Assembly (NCBI RefSeq): GCF_900101125.1
Contig: NZ_FNFL01000002.1
Location: forward strand, 1-64,000
DNA from: Sediminibacillus albus
GTDB lineage: Bacteria > Bacillota > Bacilli > Bacillales > Amphibacillaceae
Direction: 5' to 3'
Length of the DNA stretch: 64,000 nucleotides
The stretch's first letter is position 1. Every line of letters begins with the position of its first letter. The notes under the pieces were generated by a model. That model did no database searches and was not told the DNA's origin. It saw only the letters and a program-made list of their open reading frames with translations. This document shows positions 29,066 through 37,501 of the stretch, piece after piece. A program made the translations under genes and the position numbers.

Positions 29066-30288
29066 CCTTGTGTACGCTCCTTCCAAGTGGAAAAAGCAAC
29101 TAAAAGCAATATGCCGCCAAGGGCGGATACTGCTAAAGGTCCATACTCCACAAACATTCTTCCTTCTATTGCTACTTGAGTCAGCCAATCAAATGCCTGG
29201 GTAGAAAATAAGTAGGGGAGAGCAGTTTGAGCTTTCTCCGGAAAATAGATCGAAGGTACAATAGCTCCGCTTATAAATAAAATGAGTCCGGTAAAAGTGA
29301 AGTGCATCAATAGGGACAACTTTTTGGATGGTACAGCGGAATCGATGATGGCCAGGCCGAGTAAGAATGTTAGGCTGTAAAGGCCTACTATAATACTAAT
29401 CCGACCATAATCAATCAAATAAAATTCAATATTAGTGAATTTGATAAAAAGGTAAAATCCGGTGAGGGCCAGTAGGCAGCCGTAAGCCAACGAAATGATT
29501 ATACGCGATATCATCCTTTGCAGCTTCGTTACTCCGTACAATCTCATCCTGTTCCACATGGAAGCCTTCTCTTCATTACCTAATAAAATATAGATACCGA
29601 GAATCCAGATCGTAACTAATAAAAACCAGCCGGAAAGTGAGTAATACTGGACAGGGCTTGTAGTCGTTAGGTTGGCTATCTCTTTTTCATGAAAGATTTT
29701 ACCTTTGGCTGAAAGCGTAAAAATCATAAATTGGTTAAATTGATCTAATAACATCTCTTGCCGCTGTTCACTTTCTATCGGCAATTGCTTTGCGTACTCA
29801 TTGATTGTTAAGATACTTGCTTGTGCTGATGCAATATACCGGGTCATACTATCAATCAATTCTTTGATGATATAGCTTTCCACAGGTTGGTTAGGATTGC
29901 CGACTATCGGGATGTTTACAGGATTTCCGGAGTACAGGTCATTTGTAAAATTTTCGGGGAAAAGGATATAAGAACTCAATTTCCCTTTCTCCAGAGCATG
30001 GTCTGCTTCCTGATTGGTAAGATGATTTATATGTATATATGAGCCTAATAAGGAGGAATTATCGATGACATCTACCAGCATTGTCGTTTCTTCCGATTTA
30101 TCCAGATCGACTAGTCCAACTTCAATTGGCTTATCTTCAGCAGGTAGAAGAAAGGAAACTAACACATAAAAGCATAGTCCGATGATAAGTATTGGAAATA
30201 ACAAAAGAAGAGGAAGAGACTTCCACTTCTTTTGTAATTGTTTCTGATATTGTCCGGTAAAAAAAGCGATTCGCTTTAAGCTATCCAT
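29062..30288 (-). CDS. ABC-2 type exporter permease (first subunit)
   Basis: Membrane protein of about 408 residues with the same plan as its neighbour: membrane segment near 24-45, a long extracellular region (about 50-220) and a block of five to six membrane segments to the end. ATG 30288 is preferred because GGAAGTGG lies five bases before it; a GTG at 30297 would add three residues. The two permeases are homologous in layout but diverged, so they probably form a heterodimer. The gene starts 19 bases after the stop of the large extracytoplasmic protein gene, so the set of four is likely one operon. Confidence 0.87.
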   Translation of the reverse strand: MDSLKRIAFFTGQYQKQLQKKWKSLPLLLLFPILIIGLCFYVLVSFLLPAEDKPIEVGLVDLDKSEETTMLVDVIDNSSLLGSYIHINHLTNQEADHALEKGKLSSYILFPENFTNDLYSGNPVNIPIVGNPNQPVESYIIKELIDSMTRYIASAQASILTINEYAKQLPIESEQRQEMLLDQFNQFMIFTLSAKGKIFHEKEIANLTTTSPVQYYSLSGWFLLVTIWILGIYILLGNEEKASMWNRMRLYGVTKLQRMISRIIISLAYGCLLALTGFYLFIKFTNIEFYLIDYGRISIIVGLYSLTFLLGLAIIDSAVPSKKLSLLMHFTFTGLILFISGAIVPSIYFPEKAQTALPYLFSTQAFDWLTQVAIEGRMFVEYGPLAVSALGGILLLVAFSTWKERTQG

Positions 30289-30306
30289 GTTAACCACTTC
30301 CGTTCA

Positions 30307-31866
30307 TTAATAACCCATATCTGAGTTATAAAAAGCTCCGTAGAACTCCATCATCCATTCCTGCAATTGAGGCATAACATCCTCTAAGTAGTAAGTTTCC
30401 ATCTCTTCGGCATTCATCGTACCTAAATCTACAACTTCCATGGAATCGGTATCGATATCTAAACTTTTAACAAGTTTTGAATCCATGTCCATGTTCATCT
30501 GGAAGATGTCCTGGCTTAATCCATCTCCTTCAAAAGCCAAATGGTACTCTGCATTCATTTGGTCCTTTTCATAAGTAGATTGGCCAACCCAAATCAGTTG
30601 GTAAGCAGCCATGGAACTTGGATCGCTGAACGTAAACTTGCGGTCAAAGTCTCTTGTGCCATCGGTTAATTCCTCCGTACCAGTGTAGCTTAGTTCCAAT
30701 CCACTGTTGGCTACGGAAATGGTAATTTGGTCATCCGCTTTGTTGTCCTTCCAGGATAAGTCTCCTGTAAGGTTTACAGATTCCTCACTATATCCGTCTT
30801 TGAATGCAAATTCATAATCAAAGGCTTGTGTTTCTTTTGCAAGTGATTGTGTTCCGGCGACGGTTAGAGCCGCTGGTTCCATTCCGTCAATGCCCATTTC
30901 AACGGAGAAATCCCGTTTGACAACAAGGTCATCTTGCACCCAAAGCGTGGAAGTTAAGCCTTCCGGAACCTGCAAGTCTTTCAAGTCTTGCTTGGCCTCC
31001 TTAATGCTCTCATCAAAATGTTCTATCATTGTTGCCACATCTTCAGAATTGTACGTGACTGGATCCAAGCTGGCTTGTTCTTTAATAATTTCCTTTAGCT
31101 GATCATCATTTTCTGCAGTAGTAAGCACTTTTTCAATTAGCTTTTTAACTTGGTCCTCTGAAAGCGAAAGTGTAATTTTTGCTGCGTCGATTGTTTTTCC
31201 GTCAACATCAACCTTCTCATCTGCAGATACAAAGGCGTCATCAGGCAATTCTTCATAAATCATCTTTAAATATGTATCTTGTAAATGTGTCAGGTGATCC
31301 TCACTGATGAGGGTTTGGTTAAAAAACTTATCAAACTCAATCTCTTCGTCACCGGTGAATGCGTAAGGATCTGCTTGATACAATAGATTGCCAACATTGC
31401 TTTCCTTTACCTGCAAAAACTCATTTAGGAACGGAAGTGTCAGCATTGCTTTTTCACTGGTTAAATAAAACTGGACACCGTCGACGGAAAGCTCCGCAAT
31501 GTTTGCACTAGCTTCTAAAGACATCTCCTTCTTTTTTGGATCCAAGTCGTTTTTGAGTGTAATAGTAGCATTATTGATTAAATCAGACATCCCTGTCATA
31601 TCGTACCCGGATGGATCGTTATATTCAGCAGAAAACTCTATAGTTGATTCGCTCGGCTTTTCTTTGGTTGCTTCGTTCCATGCAAATTCATCGCTGTAAC
31701 GGTCCTTCACAATGTCTTTCATCAAATTAAAACTGTTTAGCTCGGCACTAAAGTATTGCTCTTTTGGACTTTTCTTTAGTAGCGCTGAAGCGGAGATTGA
31801 GCCTCCAATGACAATGACGACTGCTAAAGCAATTATCCAGATGGTTTTTTTCGAAAGTTTTTTCAT
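30307..31866 (-). CDS. Large membrane-anchored extracytoplasmic protein, DUF6583-like
   Basis: A 519-residue protein with a single N-terminal membrane anchor (about 8-30, preceded by MKKLSKKT) and an acidic extracellular remainder rich in Asp, Glu and Ser. The body alternates amphipathic strands and helices and shows two similar-looking halves (STIEFSAEYND and later QITISVANSGLELSYTG), suggesting a repeated beta-rich fold like LolA/lipoprotein-carrier or DUF945-type shells. I believe it corresponds to the DUF6583 group of Bacillaceae, but this is from memory of sequence style. It is the first gene of the ABC exporter operon, so it may present or sense the exported compound. Confidence 0.75.
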   Translation of the reverse strand: MKKLSKKTIWIIALAVVIVIGGSISASALLKKSPKEQYFSAELNSFNLMKDIVKDRYSDEFAWNEATKEKPSESTIEFSAEYNDPSGYDMTGMSDLINNATITLKNDLDPKKKEMSLEASANIAELSVDGVQFYLTSEKAMLTLPFLNEFLQVKESNVGNLLYQADPYAFTGDEEIEFDKFFNQTLISEDHLTHLQDTYLKMIYEELPDDAFVSADEKVDVDGKTIDAAKITLSLSEDQVKKLIEKVLTTAENDDQLKEIIKEQASLDPVTYNSEDVATMIEHFDESIKEAKQDLKDLQVPEGLTSTLWVQDDLVVKRDFSVEMGIDGMEPAALTVAGTQSLAKETQAFDYEFAFKDGYSEESVNLTGDLSWKDNKADDQITISVANSGLELSYTGTEELTDGTRDFDRKFTFSDPSSMAAYQLIWVGQSTYEKDQMNAEYHLAFEGDGLSQDIFQMNMDMDSKLVKSLDIDTDSMEVVDLGTMNAEEMETYYLEDVMPQLQEWMMEFYGAFYNSDMGY

Positions 31867-32144
31867 CGTATTCCACCACTTTTTTCATTTTTTTAGGGTG
31901 TCGACCGAACAGCGCAAAATATGTAAGATGATAGCTAAAACTGCGATTCACGGCATATTTATCTAAAAATAAACCATAATTATACAAAATAATAGTTTTT
32001 TAGATACCCCTCTACTCTTTTACTACTAATTTTCTATAAAGTCAATACTTGTAAAAACCAGACGTTAAGGGTAACTCCTTTAAAGAGCTTGGTATGAAGG
32101 GTGTTTATCCTTACCAGAATAATAGAAGAGAAATGCGAGGAAAA
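31867..32144 (-). promoter_or_regulatory. Promoter region of the exporter operon
   Basis: On the minus strand TATAAT lies near 31978-31983 in a very AT-rich stretch about 110 bases before the start of the DUF6583-like gene, with a weak TATCTA about 16 bases upstream. GGTGG precedes the ATG by a few bases. Apart from this, nothing was found between 31867 and the terminator at 32145. Confidence 0.4.
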
Positions 32145-32187
32145 AGAGAAAGAAGGCCGCTGTCTAGAACAGCGGCCTTCTTTCTCC
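32145..32187 (-). terminator. Strong terminator after the membrane protein gene
   Basis: AGAAAGAAGGCCGCTG pairs with CAGCGGCCTTCTTTCT, a 16-bp perfect stem around a TCTAGAA loop, with A-rich and T-rich flanks. It ends the gene transcribed leftward from 33466. Confidence 0.88.
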
Positions 32188-32200
32188 TTATTTCATTTGC

Positions 32201-33466
32201 TTATTGCATGCGGTGGTTTTCTTCCTTTTCTTTATCCTTCTCTTCAGAACGCCGTCTCTGTCGGTAGCCGTAGGTAGCATTACGTACCGTTTCTTCGCTT
32301 TCTAACGCTGCTCCAAGAGCGCCGACTATCGTTGCTACAGAACTGGCCAGCCAAGCAAGGGAAACATAACTCGACAGGTTAACCTGGGCACCGATTTGCG
32401 ATTCCAGCATACTGGCGGGCACGAAGATAATTACTGCTAGTAGAAAAAGGATGAACAGTACGCCGTAATAAAACAATACGGCGATGCTCAGCGTTAAAAT
32501 GGTGGCGAGATTGTAAAGCTTTGCAATATACGGAGATCTTGCATGATCGGTTTTTTCCCATAAGCCATGAACCACAATAATCCAGGCAACCATTGCAGTC
32601 ACTGCGGTTGCCATTAATAATATAAAACGGTAATATTCGTATGCTCCGCTCAGCTGCCATAGTGTAGGGAAGATTAAACCATAGGCACCTGTAGCAAATG
32701 CCGCAGCAATTACCCGCTTGAATGCAGGGAATATCGTCCAAGGCCGATTAGCCCGCACCATACCGGTCAGCATCCGCCAACCACCGCTTATTTTTGAGTC
32801 AACAGTATAATGGACGGTAATATCCGCATCTTTTTCCAGAGTGGCTCTCCGTATCGGAGAAAGCCGCTCATGAAGCCGTTCACCTACCAGTTGTCGCGCT
32901 CCTTTAAGGCGCAGCTTGCTATATCGGCGATTGCTATTTTTGAATTTCTTTTGCTGATGTTCACGGGCTGTCTCCGAACTTCCGTGATACATTTCATTCG
33001 TAAGTTGTGTTATTGCTTCTTGAACCCGGCGTATCATCGGAGAGGCCCCTAGGGCGGGCAGGGATATCCAGGCCGCATGCTGTGAGGCACTGGCTTCAGC
33101 TACCACCAGTCGCTTATCTTTGAAAATGGGCAGATCAGTGATGCAAATAGCATAATCCCATCGCTGTCGTTTTTTACAAGCGATTGTTTCCTCCATTAGT
33201 TCGGAGGCGTCCGCGGTGGATCCTGTCAGCGGATCGGTAACTATCTCGACTTCCCACGGAACGGTGCTGTCTACGTAACGGGGAAGATAGCCTGGTAACT
33301 CTTTTACAAGCTTATTTGCTATGTCTTCTGCTAAGTCGGGAGCGGGGACCAACCCTAATGTGATCGAGCTGGTGTGCATCCTCGCATGAAAGGATGTATG
33401 ATTGTTCCCTTCCACAGGTGGAAACTGAATGCTCTCCTGGTTTATATCATATGTACCGTTGTCCAT
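32201..33466 (-). CDS. Membrane protein of unknown function, four C-terminal membrane segments
   Basis: A 421-residue protein. The first 230 residues are soluble and mixed alpha/beta, with a RWDYAICITDLPIFKDKRL segment that reads like the core of a Rossmann-type or hydrolase fold. Four membrane segments follow at about 253-275, 280-300, 320-352 and 362-388, and the tail is strongly charged (RQRRRSEEKDKEKEE). Some database entries of this kind carry a methylene-tetrahydrofolate dehydrogenase name, but no folate-enzyme motif is visible here and I do not support that. The ribosome site AAAGGAG lies an unusually long 15 bases before ATG 33466. It is monocistronic with a strong terminator. Confidence 0.78.
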   Translation of the reverse strand: MDNGTYDINQESIQFPPVEGNNHTSFHARMHTSSITLGLVPAPDLAEDIANKLVKELPGYLPRYVDSTVPWEVEIVTDPLTGSTADASELMEETIACKKRQRWDYAICITDLPIFKDKRLVVAEASASQHAAWISLPALGASPMIRRVQEAITQLTNEMYHGSSETAREHQQKKFKNSNRRYSKLRLKGARQLVGERLHERLSPIRRATLEKDADITVHYTVDSKISGGWRMLTGMVRANRPWTIFPAFKRVIAAAFATGAYGLIFPTLWQLSGAYEYYRFILLMATAVTAMVAWIIVVHGLWEKTDHARSPYIAKLYNLATILTLSIAVLFYYGVLFILFLLAVIIFVPASMLESQIGAQVNLSSYVSLAWLASSVATIVGALGAALESEETVRNATYGYRQRRRSEEKDKEKEENHRMQ

Positions 33467-33715
33467 AGAACTTAATCCCTGCTCCTTTCATCTGTTCCTG
33501 TCATTTACTCAGCTTGTTCGCATATCATTTAAGGTATTACCTAAGTAAATGGAGGTTAAACAGCTTTGACCTCCATTTACCAGAATAAATGGAATCTGGT
33601 TATGTAACGCCCCGCTGTCTGATGTAAATTTTTGATATACTAGTGAAAGAATGAATTTAGGCAGTTATTGTTAAACCATTTGGCTGGAACAGTGCAAATA
33701 AAGGGGGCTGAAAGA

Positions 33716-34213
33716 ATGAATGTCTTAAAAGAACAGTATGAAGTAATCCGATATACAAGAGAATCGTTGTTTCAATTCATGGAACAAATAAACGGGGAGG
33801 ACTATGTGAAAGGGATCGAAGGATTCGGCTGGGGATCAATGCGCAACCTTCATGTTCACGTCGCTGACTGTTACCAGGCTTGGCTCGGCCATTTCGCTTT
33901 TAAAGAAGACAGGAACAGAATCCATCCGGAAACGATTGCCAGCGTAAAGGAAATGCGGGAAGTGTTCCTGGCGATGGATCGGTTGGTTTACCGGTTTTTG
34001 GATACATATGAGCAGGATTATCGCCAGAAAATCATTGGTCATGTTCCCTTGCAGGAGAAGGAAGAACAGCTTTCTGCCTTATGGCTTTTCACTCACACAA
34101 TCACTCATGAATTCCACCACAAAGGACAGGTTGTATCGATGGCCCGTCAGCTGGGCTATACGCCAACAGATACAGACCTGATAACACCAGCAGATCAACA
34201 AGCCCTTTTATAA
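33716..34213 (+). CDS. DinB-family metal-dependent protein
   Basis: A 165-residue four-helix-bundle protein of the DinB/YfiT family. The three metal-binding histidines are visible as one in the HVHVADCYQAW segment (near residue 45) and two in the THTITHEFHHKGQ segment (near 126-132). Members include thiol (bacillithiol)-dependent transferases; the substrate here is unknown. ATG 33716 is preferred over an upstream TTG or ATG because AAAGGGGGCTGAAAG precedes it. The gene stands alone, transcribed toward the convergent dehydrogenase gene and separated from it by a terminator hairpin. Confidence 0.88.
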   Translation: MNVLKEQYEVIRYTRESLFQFMEQINGEDYVKGIEGFGWGSMRNLHVHVADCYQAWLGHFAFKEDRNRIHPETIASVKEMREVFLAMDRLVYRFLDTYEQDYRQKIIGHVPLQEKEEQLSALWLFTHTITHEFHHKGQVVSMARQLGYTPTDTDLITPADQQALL

Positions 34214-34248
34214 CAAGATCAGGTAACCGTGGATATCAGTGAACCGGG

Positions 34249-34295
34249 GCCCCTAACATATCAAACGTCTCTGGGTCTGTCTGGATATTAGGGGC
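34249..34295. terminator. Terminator hairpin between convergent genes
   Basis: GCCCCTAACATATC pairs with GATATTAGGGGC around a 20-base loop, followed by GTTTG on the plus strand. It sits between the DinB gene and the convergent dehydrogenase gene and could serve both. Confidence 0.6.
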
Positions 34296-34307
34296 GTTTG
34301 AAACAAA

Positions 34308-35183
34308 TCACACATCCTTCTCTACGGAACGAATCAATTCTGGCAGCCATTCAAATAAGTTTGAAAAAGAATACCCATGGCTGGATGCTTTTTCGTTACT
34401 CATTGTCCAGGTTTCCGGGATGTTAAAAGGAGAATCGGAGTCAAGGGAAGAATAACTTACCCTACTGCCGGTGGTGTCACCTATCTGTTCCATTAGTTTT
34501 TCCAATGTTATTGCCCCATTGGCACACGCATTGATTGGCCCGTCGATATGCTGCCGGGAGAGCCAGGCTAGAAAGCGGCCAGCCTCCTGTTCGGCGATAA
34601 AATTCATTGCCGCTTGCCGATTTCCCAAATAGATGCCTTGGTTGTATTTAACCTTTTTTATGTAAGAGGCCAATCTCCCGGTGTAATCATTTTCCCCCAG
34701 CACAATGGGAAAGCGGACAGCGGTAACTGGGAAAGGCGCTTTTTGGAAAAATACAGCCTCTGCCTGTCGCTTCCCTTCCTGATAGGATAGTTCTTCTCCT
34801 CCGGCAATCACCAGCTTTTCATTGTAGGGATCAAAGTCTTCTTCTTTCACAGGGACACTGGCAGTTTCCATGTCATAAACCGACAGAGAAGAAGTCATTA
34901 CATACTTGTACGTTTTACCTCGGAATGTTTCAATGCTATGCAAAGCATCCAGTGGAGAAAAGCAGATTTGATCATAAATAACATCCCATGTCTCATTTTT
35001 GAAGGCATAAGCTAAGCCTTGCTTGTCCGTTCTGTCTACTTGGACGCGGTTAACATCATTTCCAAAAGGATCCTCCACATTTCCCCTGGTGGCGACGGTG
35101 ACTTTGAATCCTTTTTCCAATAAGCCTTTTACTAAATGAATTCCGAAGAACCTGGTGCCGCCAAAGACTAAAGCTTTCTTCAT
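34308..35183 (-). CDS. NAD(P)-dependent epimerase/dehydratase-like protein
   Basis: An extended short-chain dehydrogenase of 291 residues. The nucleotide-binding motif is VFGGTRFFGIHLVKGL at the N-terminus, a variant of GxxGxxG also seen in the plant CSP41/bacterial 'GGTRF-G' group. A Ser in TSSLSVYDM and a Tyr-x3-Lys pair in SYQEGKRQAE form the putative catalytic triad. The C-terminal region has the substrate-domain helices, ending in FEWLPELIRSV. The start ATG 35183 is well placed with AGGAAAGAGGG upstream. Proteins of this group modify sugar nucleotides or have no known substrate; the role here cannot be named. Confidence 0.86.
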   Translation of the reverse strand: MKKALVFGGTRFFGIHLVKGLLEKGFKVTVATRGNVEDPFGNDVNRVQVDRTDKQGLAYAFKNETWDVIYDQICFSPLDALHSIETFRGKTYKYVMTSSLSVYDMETASVPVKEEDFDPYNEKLVIAGGEELSYQEGKRQAEAVFFQKAPFPVTAVRFPIVLGENDYTGRLASYIKKVKYNQGIYLGNRQAAMNFIAEQEAGRFLAWLSRQHIDGPINACANGAITLEKLMEQIGDTTGSRVSYSSLDSDSPFNIPETWTMSNEKASSHGYSFSNLFEWLPELIRSVEKDV

Positions 35184-35343
35184 GCAATCCCTCTTTCCTC
35201 TTGTAGTACTTTTTTAAAGCTCCTGCCCAAAATCATTGCTAGGTAAGGAGGGTAAACGTTTCCTTTTTGTTATCGTAACATACTATTTTCAGGGAAGTAT
35301 GTTGACTAAGAGACCGATTGGAACTGAAGTTTATCGGTATTTG

Positions 35344-35922
35344 TCATGGTCCATCGATTAGGCTGTCTCCAGATACAGGCTGGTACAGCCGCCCGTTCAG
35401 CGGATGGCTGATAAACTGTGAGGGTAAGTTTTCATAGTGGACAGCCAGCATTTGCCCGGAAAATTTACTGATTGCCAGGGCAGTGCGCAGCTGCTGCTTT
35501 TTTAGTACATAGGCAGATTCTTTCATAGGAAGCTGTTGACCGTTGGTAAAGACTATCGTAGATTGTGCGGAAGAATTTTCTACGGATGGTCCAGTCTCGA
35601 TATCGAATATGTGGCGGTAAAAAATCCAATAGCAGGAAAAGGAAGCAGGTGAACATGTGGGAAAGGCAAAGATGTTTTTTTCCGGATTGATCGGGATGGG
35701 TACCTTCTTTCGCGAACCAGTATGGTAGATAATGGCCAACCGCCGGCCGTCGTAGGTAGAGCCCGCATCAAGGCAAGCCTTTTTGATTAACTGTAACGGG
35801 GGCTGCTTCACATATAGCTGCCTCTCCTGTTCGAGTACAACCGTTTCATATTCCAGCTGTGCGGCTGCCAACAAAGCCATCGTATGCTTGTTTACCTGGT
35901 AATCAGCGAGTAACTCAGTCAT
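35344..35922 (-). CDS. comK: ComK-family competence transcription factor
   Basis: A 192-residue protein with clear ComK layout: KPPLQL-like PPLQLIKKAC, GSTYDGRRLA, RKKVPIPINPEKNIFAFPT and then a WIFYRHI segment, matching B. subtilis ComK segment by segment (PLQIVDRSC, GSSYAGRK, PPIMVDPSNQIFLFPT, WISHVHV). ComK binds pairs of AT boxes as a tetramer and activates DNA-uptake genes. The C-terminus (after SQFISHPLNGRLYQ) differs in length from B. subtilis ComK but keeps a short basic/aromatic tail. The gene follows an Xre-type regulator gene by 43 bases on the same strand, so an xre-comK operon is likely. The gas-vesicle cluster starts divergently on the other side. Confidence 0.88.
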   Translation of the reverse strand: MTELLADYQVNKHTMALLAAAQLEYETVVLEQERQLYVKQPPLQLIKKACLDAGSTYDGRRLAIIYHTGSRKKVPIPINPEKNIFAFPTCSPASFSCYWIFYRHIFDIETGPSVENSSAQSTIVFTNGQQLPMKESAYVLKKQQLRTALAISKFSGQMLAVHYENLPSQFISHPLNGRLYQPVSGDSLIDGP

Positions 35923-35965
35923 AAGTGAACACTCCTTTTGACAGATTGTTTTTTGCAGCGTCCTA

Positions 35966-36238
35966 TCAATGAAGGCGCTGCCATTTTTTTGAGGAAAGTT
36001 CTGATTCCATTTCTTCTTTCACTTCATGGAGGAAATACTGGAGGTTTAAATCAAGGGACTCACTTAGCTTGGTAAAAATATAAACGGAAGGAATCTTCTG
36101 TCCCCGCTCAATTTTCCCTATGTAGTTATCATCCAGGTCTGCTTTCAACCCCAGTTGCTGCAAAGTCAGTTTAGACTCCGTTCTTTTTTGGCGTAAACAT
36201 TTACCGAACGATTTTTTAAACACCAGTTTCTCCTCCAT
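35966..36238 (-). CDS. Xre-family helix-turn-helix regulator, 90 residues
   Basis: A small DNA-binding protein with a HTH_3 domain at about 11-68: GKCLRQKRTESKLTLQQLG, then the recognition helix region ADLDDNYIGKIERGQKIPS, and TLSESLDLNL-like packing helix. The remaining 20 residues are charged and may dimerise. ATG 36238 follows AAAAAGGAGAG. It is upstream of comK in the same direction and divergent from the gvp genes, which makes it a candidate regulator of either unit. In B. subtilis the comK gene is repressed by Rok, AbrB and CodY rather than an adjacent Xre protein, so this neighbourhood is a local feature. Confidence 0.9.
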   Translation of the reverse strand: MEEKLVFKKSFGKCLRQKRTESKLTLQQLGLKADLDDNYIGKIERGQKIPSVYIFTKLSESLDLNLQYFLHEVKEEMESELSSKKWQRLH

Positions 36239-36310
36239 AACGGCTCTCCTTTTTCTTCTATTATCTTCCTATAAATTGGAAAAATAAAGGTTCTAAAGTC
36301 ACTTTTTAAG

Positions 36311-36326
36311 AAAAATTGTAATTTTT
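36311..36326. promoter_or_regulatory. Perfect AT palindrome between the xre-comK and gvp units
   Basis: AAAAATT-GT-AATTTTT is a perfect 7+2+7 inverted repeat in the divergent region. It resembles a ComK AT box (AAAA-N5-TTTT) but with a spacing of six between the A and T runs, and could equally be an operator for the adjacent Xre protein. Only the symmetry and position are seen; the binder is inferred. Confidence 0.45.
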
Positions 36327-36535
36327 TTGAAGTGATAACCTTTGATGAAGAAATCACATAAGAGAATAAATCGCAGCCCTGTTTTTAAAATTATATCGCC
36401 CAATGCCAACCCGTTTTTCCTTGCATGGCAGATTACCACTATTTACCTCGATTAAATGCGTTTGATTCTCCTTGGCAGGGGAATGGGTTAGAAAATTTAA
36501 TAAATAAATACTTTCTTTCTAAAGGAGGCAGGTCT

Positions 36536-36970
36536 TTGAGTGAGCATCATGTAAAAGAACGAATTAAGCAAAAGAAGGATGATTTGGTAAACAGTAAGGT
36601 TGCCAATCGCCACAACAAATCTCTAAAAATGAAAAACTCATCCCCCGACCAGAAATTCGTCAAAGGAGCTGTTATTGGAACTGCTATCGGAGCAGCTGTC
36701 AGCTTAATATCTTCACCCAAGTCGGGGAAAGAAGTTAGAGGCAAGTTGGGAGAAAGTTATGGAAAGACGATCGACAAAGGAAAACAAGTGATAGAAAAGG
36801 TTGAATCCCTTCCGGAAGAAGTTGAACTATGGTCTGTGCAGAAAACGGATGAACTGGCAGATGGAGTAATAAACAAAGCAGAAAAACTCAAAGGAAAGAT
36901 ATCCGAAAATTACGAGTATGAAAACGATGCTGAGGAATCCGTAGAAGAACCAAAACAGGAAGAAAAGTAG
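36536..36970 (+). CDS. gvpP: GvpP/GvpT-like gas-vesicle accessory protein with YtxH domain
   Basis: First gene of the gas-vesicle cluster. TTG 36536 is taken as start because AAAGGAGG lies seven bases before it; an in-frame ATG at 36425 would add 37 residues without a ribosome site. The 144-residue product has a YtxH-like segment with a glycine-rich hydrophobic stretch (KGAVIGTAIGAAVSLISSPKSGKEVR, read in parts: VIGTAIGAAVSL then SPKSGKEVR) followed by a long charged coiled coil and a Glu-rich tail. Position before gvpQ matches gvpP of Bacillus megaterium. Function of GvpP is not established. Similarity to GvpT of that cluster is an alternative because both are coiled-coil accessory proteins. 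Confidence 0.7.
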   Translation: MSEHHVKERIKQKKDDLVNSKVANRHNKSLKMKNSSPDQKFVKGAVIGTAIGAAVSLISSPKSGKEVRGKLGESYGKTIDKGKQVIEKVESLPEEVELWSVQKTDELADGVINKAEKLKGKISENYEYENDAEESVEEPKQEEK

Positions 36971-37032
36971 AAATAAACACCTGCTTGGACGGGAACTGTT
37001 TCCACTCTGAATGGAAAAGGCGGTGAGAGGAA

Positions 37033-37488
37033 ATGTCCGGCAGCAAGAAAAAAAAGCTGAAGAAAAAAGCGCATCACACGAAAGAAAAGGCAAAACATGA
37101 AACAAAAGAAGCCGCGGCTGACACGATTGACCAAATGCCAAAGGCAAAGAGTGCCGCTGCTGCGACAATGGTTGGAAAGAAATTTTATGACACTTTTGAA
37201 AAAGTGAGAGGTAAGAAAGAAGAAGCAAAGCAACAATTTCAAAAACTAGGAAACCAGCTGGAAGACAAAGGCCAGGAAGCGAAAGAGAATGTTGAACAGC
37301 TGGGCGAAAACTTGAGAAACCGTGGGAAAAAGGCGAAAGAAGAAATCAAGGACAATGCGCTAACCAATACTGGAACATCCAATGATGGCAAAGGAATTAA
37401 AAAACCCAGTGATCTCAAAGGAGTATCCTCCATTAAGGGTGCAACAGATATTAAAGGCGTAAATAATATAAAAAAAATTGATGGTTAA
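37033..37488 (+). CDS. gvpQ: GvpQ-like gas-vesicle accessory protein
   Basis: A 151-residue, highly basic and hydrophilic protein. It starts with a lysine cluster ([19 protein letters not shown]), followed by a coiled-coil region with [17 protein letters not shown] and [18 protein letters not shown]. The tail (residues 127-150) contains four hexapeptide units of the form x-I/L-K-G-x-x: [18 protein letters not shown] and NIKKID. The gene is preceded by GGTGAGAGG and overlaps the ribosome site of the next gene. GvpQ occurs only in Bacillus-type gas-vesicle clusters, directly after gvpP. Its role is unknown; in B. megaterium it is dispensable for expression in E. coli. Confidence 0.75.
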   Translation: MSGSKKKKLKKKAHHTKEKAKHETKEAAADTIDQMPKAKSAAAATMVGKKFYDTFEKVRGKKEEAKQQFQKLGNQLEDKGQEAKENVEQLGENLRNRGKKAKEEIKDNALTNTGTSNDGKGIKKPSDLKGVSSIKGATDIKGVNNIKKIDG

Positions 37489-37501
37489 AGGAGCGGATAA
37501 A

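Noticed and set aside
29066-29188. Upstream extension of the second exporter permease
   Set aside because: The added 41 residues are a shadow frame within the neighbouring permease gene; ATG 29065 has a strong ribosome site and overlaps the preceding stop by four bases.
32201-33466. Methylene-tetrahydrofolate dehydrogenase identity
   Set aside because: No folate- or NADP-binding motif of that enzyme is present and the protein has four membrane segments.
36425-36535. ATG 36425 as start of the first gvp gene
   Set aside because: No ribosome site is found and the first 37 residues look unrelated to the YtxH-type protein; TTG 36536 follows AAAGGAGG at seven bases.
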